Origin: Burkholderiaceae bacterium
Lineage (GTDB): Bacteria > Pseudomonadota > Gammaproteobacteria > Burkholderiales > Burkholderiaceae_C
Length of the DNA stretch: 64,000 nt
Reading direction: 5' to 3'
Assembly: GCA_026125795.1 (NCBI GenBank)
Contig: JAHCKM010000002.1
Location: forward strand, 1,364,001 to 1,428,000
Shown: positions 62,976-64,000 of the stretch, one piece after another
Layout of the letters: every line of letters starts with the position of its first letter
How positions within the stretch are numbered: position 1 is the first letter of the stretch
Position numbers and translations under genes: made by a program
Notes under the pieces: model-generated
Databases searched by the model: none
Seen by the model: the letters and a program-made list of their open reading frames with translations, nothing else
Told to the model about the DNA's origin: nothing

Positions 62976-64000
62976 ACGTGGCCGTCGGATCGACGAGCCG
63001 CGCGGCGGCGTCGCTGCGCGGCCCCTGGCTGCTGTGGGCCGCTGCAGCGCTCGTGGTCGCGCTGCTGCCGCTGGTGTTCTCCAGCGGCGCGTCGCTGACG
63101 ATGATGAGCCTGATGGGCTTTGCGATCATCTTTGCGCTGTCGTACAACATGCTGCTCGGCCAGACCGGCATGCTGTCGTTCGGCCACGCCGTCTACTACG
63201 GCCTCGGCGGCTTCATCACCGCGCATGCGCTCAACGTGGTGGGCGCCGGCAAGCTGCCGATCCCGCTGCCGGTGATGCCGATCGTCGGCGGCTTGGCGGG
63301 GTTGACCTTCGCGCTGATCTTCGGCTGGGTGTCGACCAAGCGCGCCGGCACCGCATTCGCGATGATCTCGCTGGGCATCGGCGAGCTGGTGGCGGCCTGC
63401 TCGCTGATCCTGCGTGGTTTCTTCGGCGGCGAGGGCGGCATCTCGACCAGCCGCACCAAGACGCTGGCGGTGTTCGGCCTGAACTTCGGGCCGCAGATCC
63501 AGATGTACTACCTGATCGCAGCGTGGATGCTGCTGTGCGCGGGCGCGATGTACGCCATCACGCGCACGCCGCTGGGCCGCATGTGCAACGCCGTGCGCGA
63601 CAACCCGGAGCGCGCCGAGTTCGTGGGCTACAGCACGCAGATGGTGCGCTTCATCGTGTTCTGCCTGTCGGGCTTCTTCGCCGGCGTGGCGGGCGGGCTG
63701 GCGGCGATCCACTACGAGATCGTCACGTCGAGCATGGTCGGCGCGGCGCCGTCGGGCTTCGTGCTGCTGATGGCCTACATCGGCGGCGTGGCGTTCTTCA
63801 TCGGTCCAATCATCGGCGCCGTGCTGATGACCGCGCTGCAGATCTCGCTGTCGGACTACACCGGCGCGTGGCAGCTCTACGTGGGCTTGATGTTCGTCGT
63901 CGTCGTGATGTACGCGCCGTGGGGCCTGGGCGGACTGATCCTGATGCACCAGCCGCTGCTGGCCGCCGGCACGCTGCGCCGCGTGGGGCCGGCCTATGCG
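62972..64000 (+). CDS. Branched-chain amino-acid-type ABC permease, LivM (3' end outside window)
   Basis: 343 codons are in the window; the gene continues beyond 64000. Signatures of LivM are GFAIIFALSYNMLLGQTGMLSFGHAVYYGLGGF, RTPLGRMCNAVRDNPERAEFVGY (the EAA-like loop) and FAGVAGGLAAIHYEIVTSSM. It overlaps the livH-type stop by 4 bp (ATGA), so the two permeases are made in equal amounts. ATPase genes of the LivG/LivF type are expected just outside the window. Confidence 0.93.
   Translation, partial: MNVAVGSTSRAAASLRGPWLLWAAAALVVALLPLVFSSGASLTMMSLMGFAIIFALSYNMLLGQTGMLSFGHAVYYGLGGFITAHALNVVGAGKLPIPLPVMPIVGGLAGLTFALIFGWVSTKRAGTAFAMISLGIGELVAACSLILRGFFGGEGGISTSRTKTLAVFGLNFGPQIQMYYLIAAWMLLCAGAMYAITRTPLGRMCNAVRDNPERAEFVGYSTQMVRFIVFCLSGFFAGVAGGLAAIHYEIVTSSMVGAAPSGFVLLMAYIGGVAFFIGPIIGAVLMTALQISLSDYTGAWQLYVGLMFVVVVMYAPWGLGGLILMHQPLLAAGTLRRVGPAYA

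Overview
The window is a high-GC, gene-dense piece of a chromosome from a betaproteobacterium of the order Burkholderiales, most likely the Rubrivivax/Leptothrix/Methylibium side (Sphaerotilaceae). This rests on recognised protein families, on the blocks smc-zipA-ligA and ppiC-bolA-yciB-msrB, on a betaproteobacterial-type LexA box, and on short GC-rich intergenic repeats. I see no phage, plasmid, integrase, transposase or CRISPR array. I count 62 protein genes (two cut by the window ends, one a decayed remnant) and one tRNA.

Left part (1-8.6 kb): a metal/arsenic neighbourhood (ArsR regulator, remnant of a cation-diffusion facilitator, COG0701 permease with a thioredoxin-like partner, then a second ArsR with a Cys-tailed flavoprotein). 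It is followed by tRNA-Ala(CGC), a KynB-like hydrolase, and a rubrerythrin / Fe-S protein / DUF3501 operon. From 8.6 to 27.8 kb is mixed accessory and stress material: an unknown beta-barrel protein, a MarR-GNAT fusion, the SOS mutagenesis pair imuA-imuB behind a LexA box, and a tightly overlapping operon (D-2-hydroxyacid dehydrogenase, MFS, two half-size chromate transporters). The same stretch holds a penicillin-acylase-type hydrolase, a GST, lexA itself, asparaginase, a beta-helix lipoprotein and ohrR-ohr.

Middle part (27.8-40.9 kb): an unbroken minus-strand run. Read in the direction of transcription it is queF, a SET-domain methyltransferase, arsS, two glycosyltransferases of the arsenosugar-associated families, a metallophosphoesterase, an MTA-phosphorylase-type enzyme, dapC, dapD, pilU, dapE, prmB and an ABC-F ATPase. 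The five genes from arsS to the phosphorylase look like an arsenosugar (organoarsenical) biosynthesis cassette feeding directly into the lysine/peptidoglycan dap genes. This is the most interesting system in the window.

Right part (41-64 kb): core genes. These are a cardiolipin-synthase-like lipoprotein, smc, zipA, glutathione reductase, ligA, peptide deformylase, a FecR/DUF6600 secreted protein, the divergent SGNH esterase / YbbA-type ATPase pair, the ppiC-bolA-yciB-msrB-selO block, an acyl-CoA ligase, and the start of a branched-chain amino-acid-type ABC transporter that runs off the end.

Regulatory sites readable by eye include two LexA boxes (imuA, lexA), an OhrR palindrome, a MarR-type palindrome, and a pair of identical-half-site operators (TTCGT-N6-ACGAA) in front of the second arsR and its flavoprotein. 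Several intergenic gaps, mostly just after stop codons, consist of multi-hairpin repeats. One repeat copy seems to sit in frame inside the ABC-F gene.
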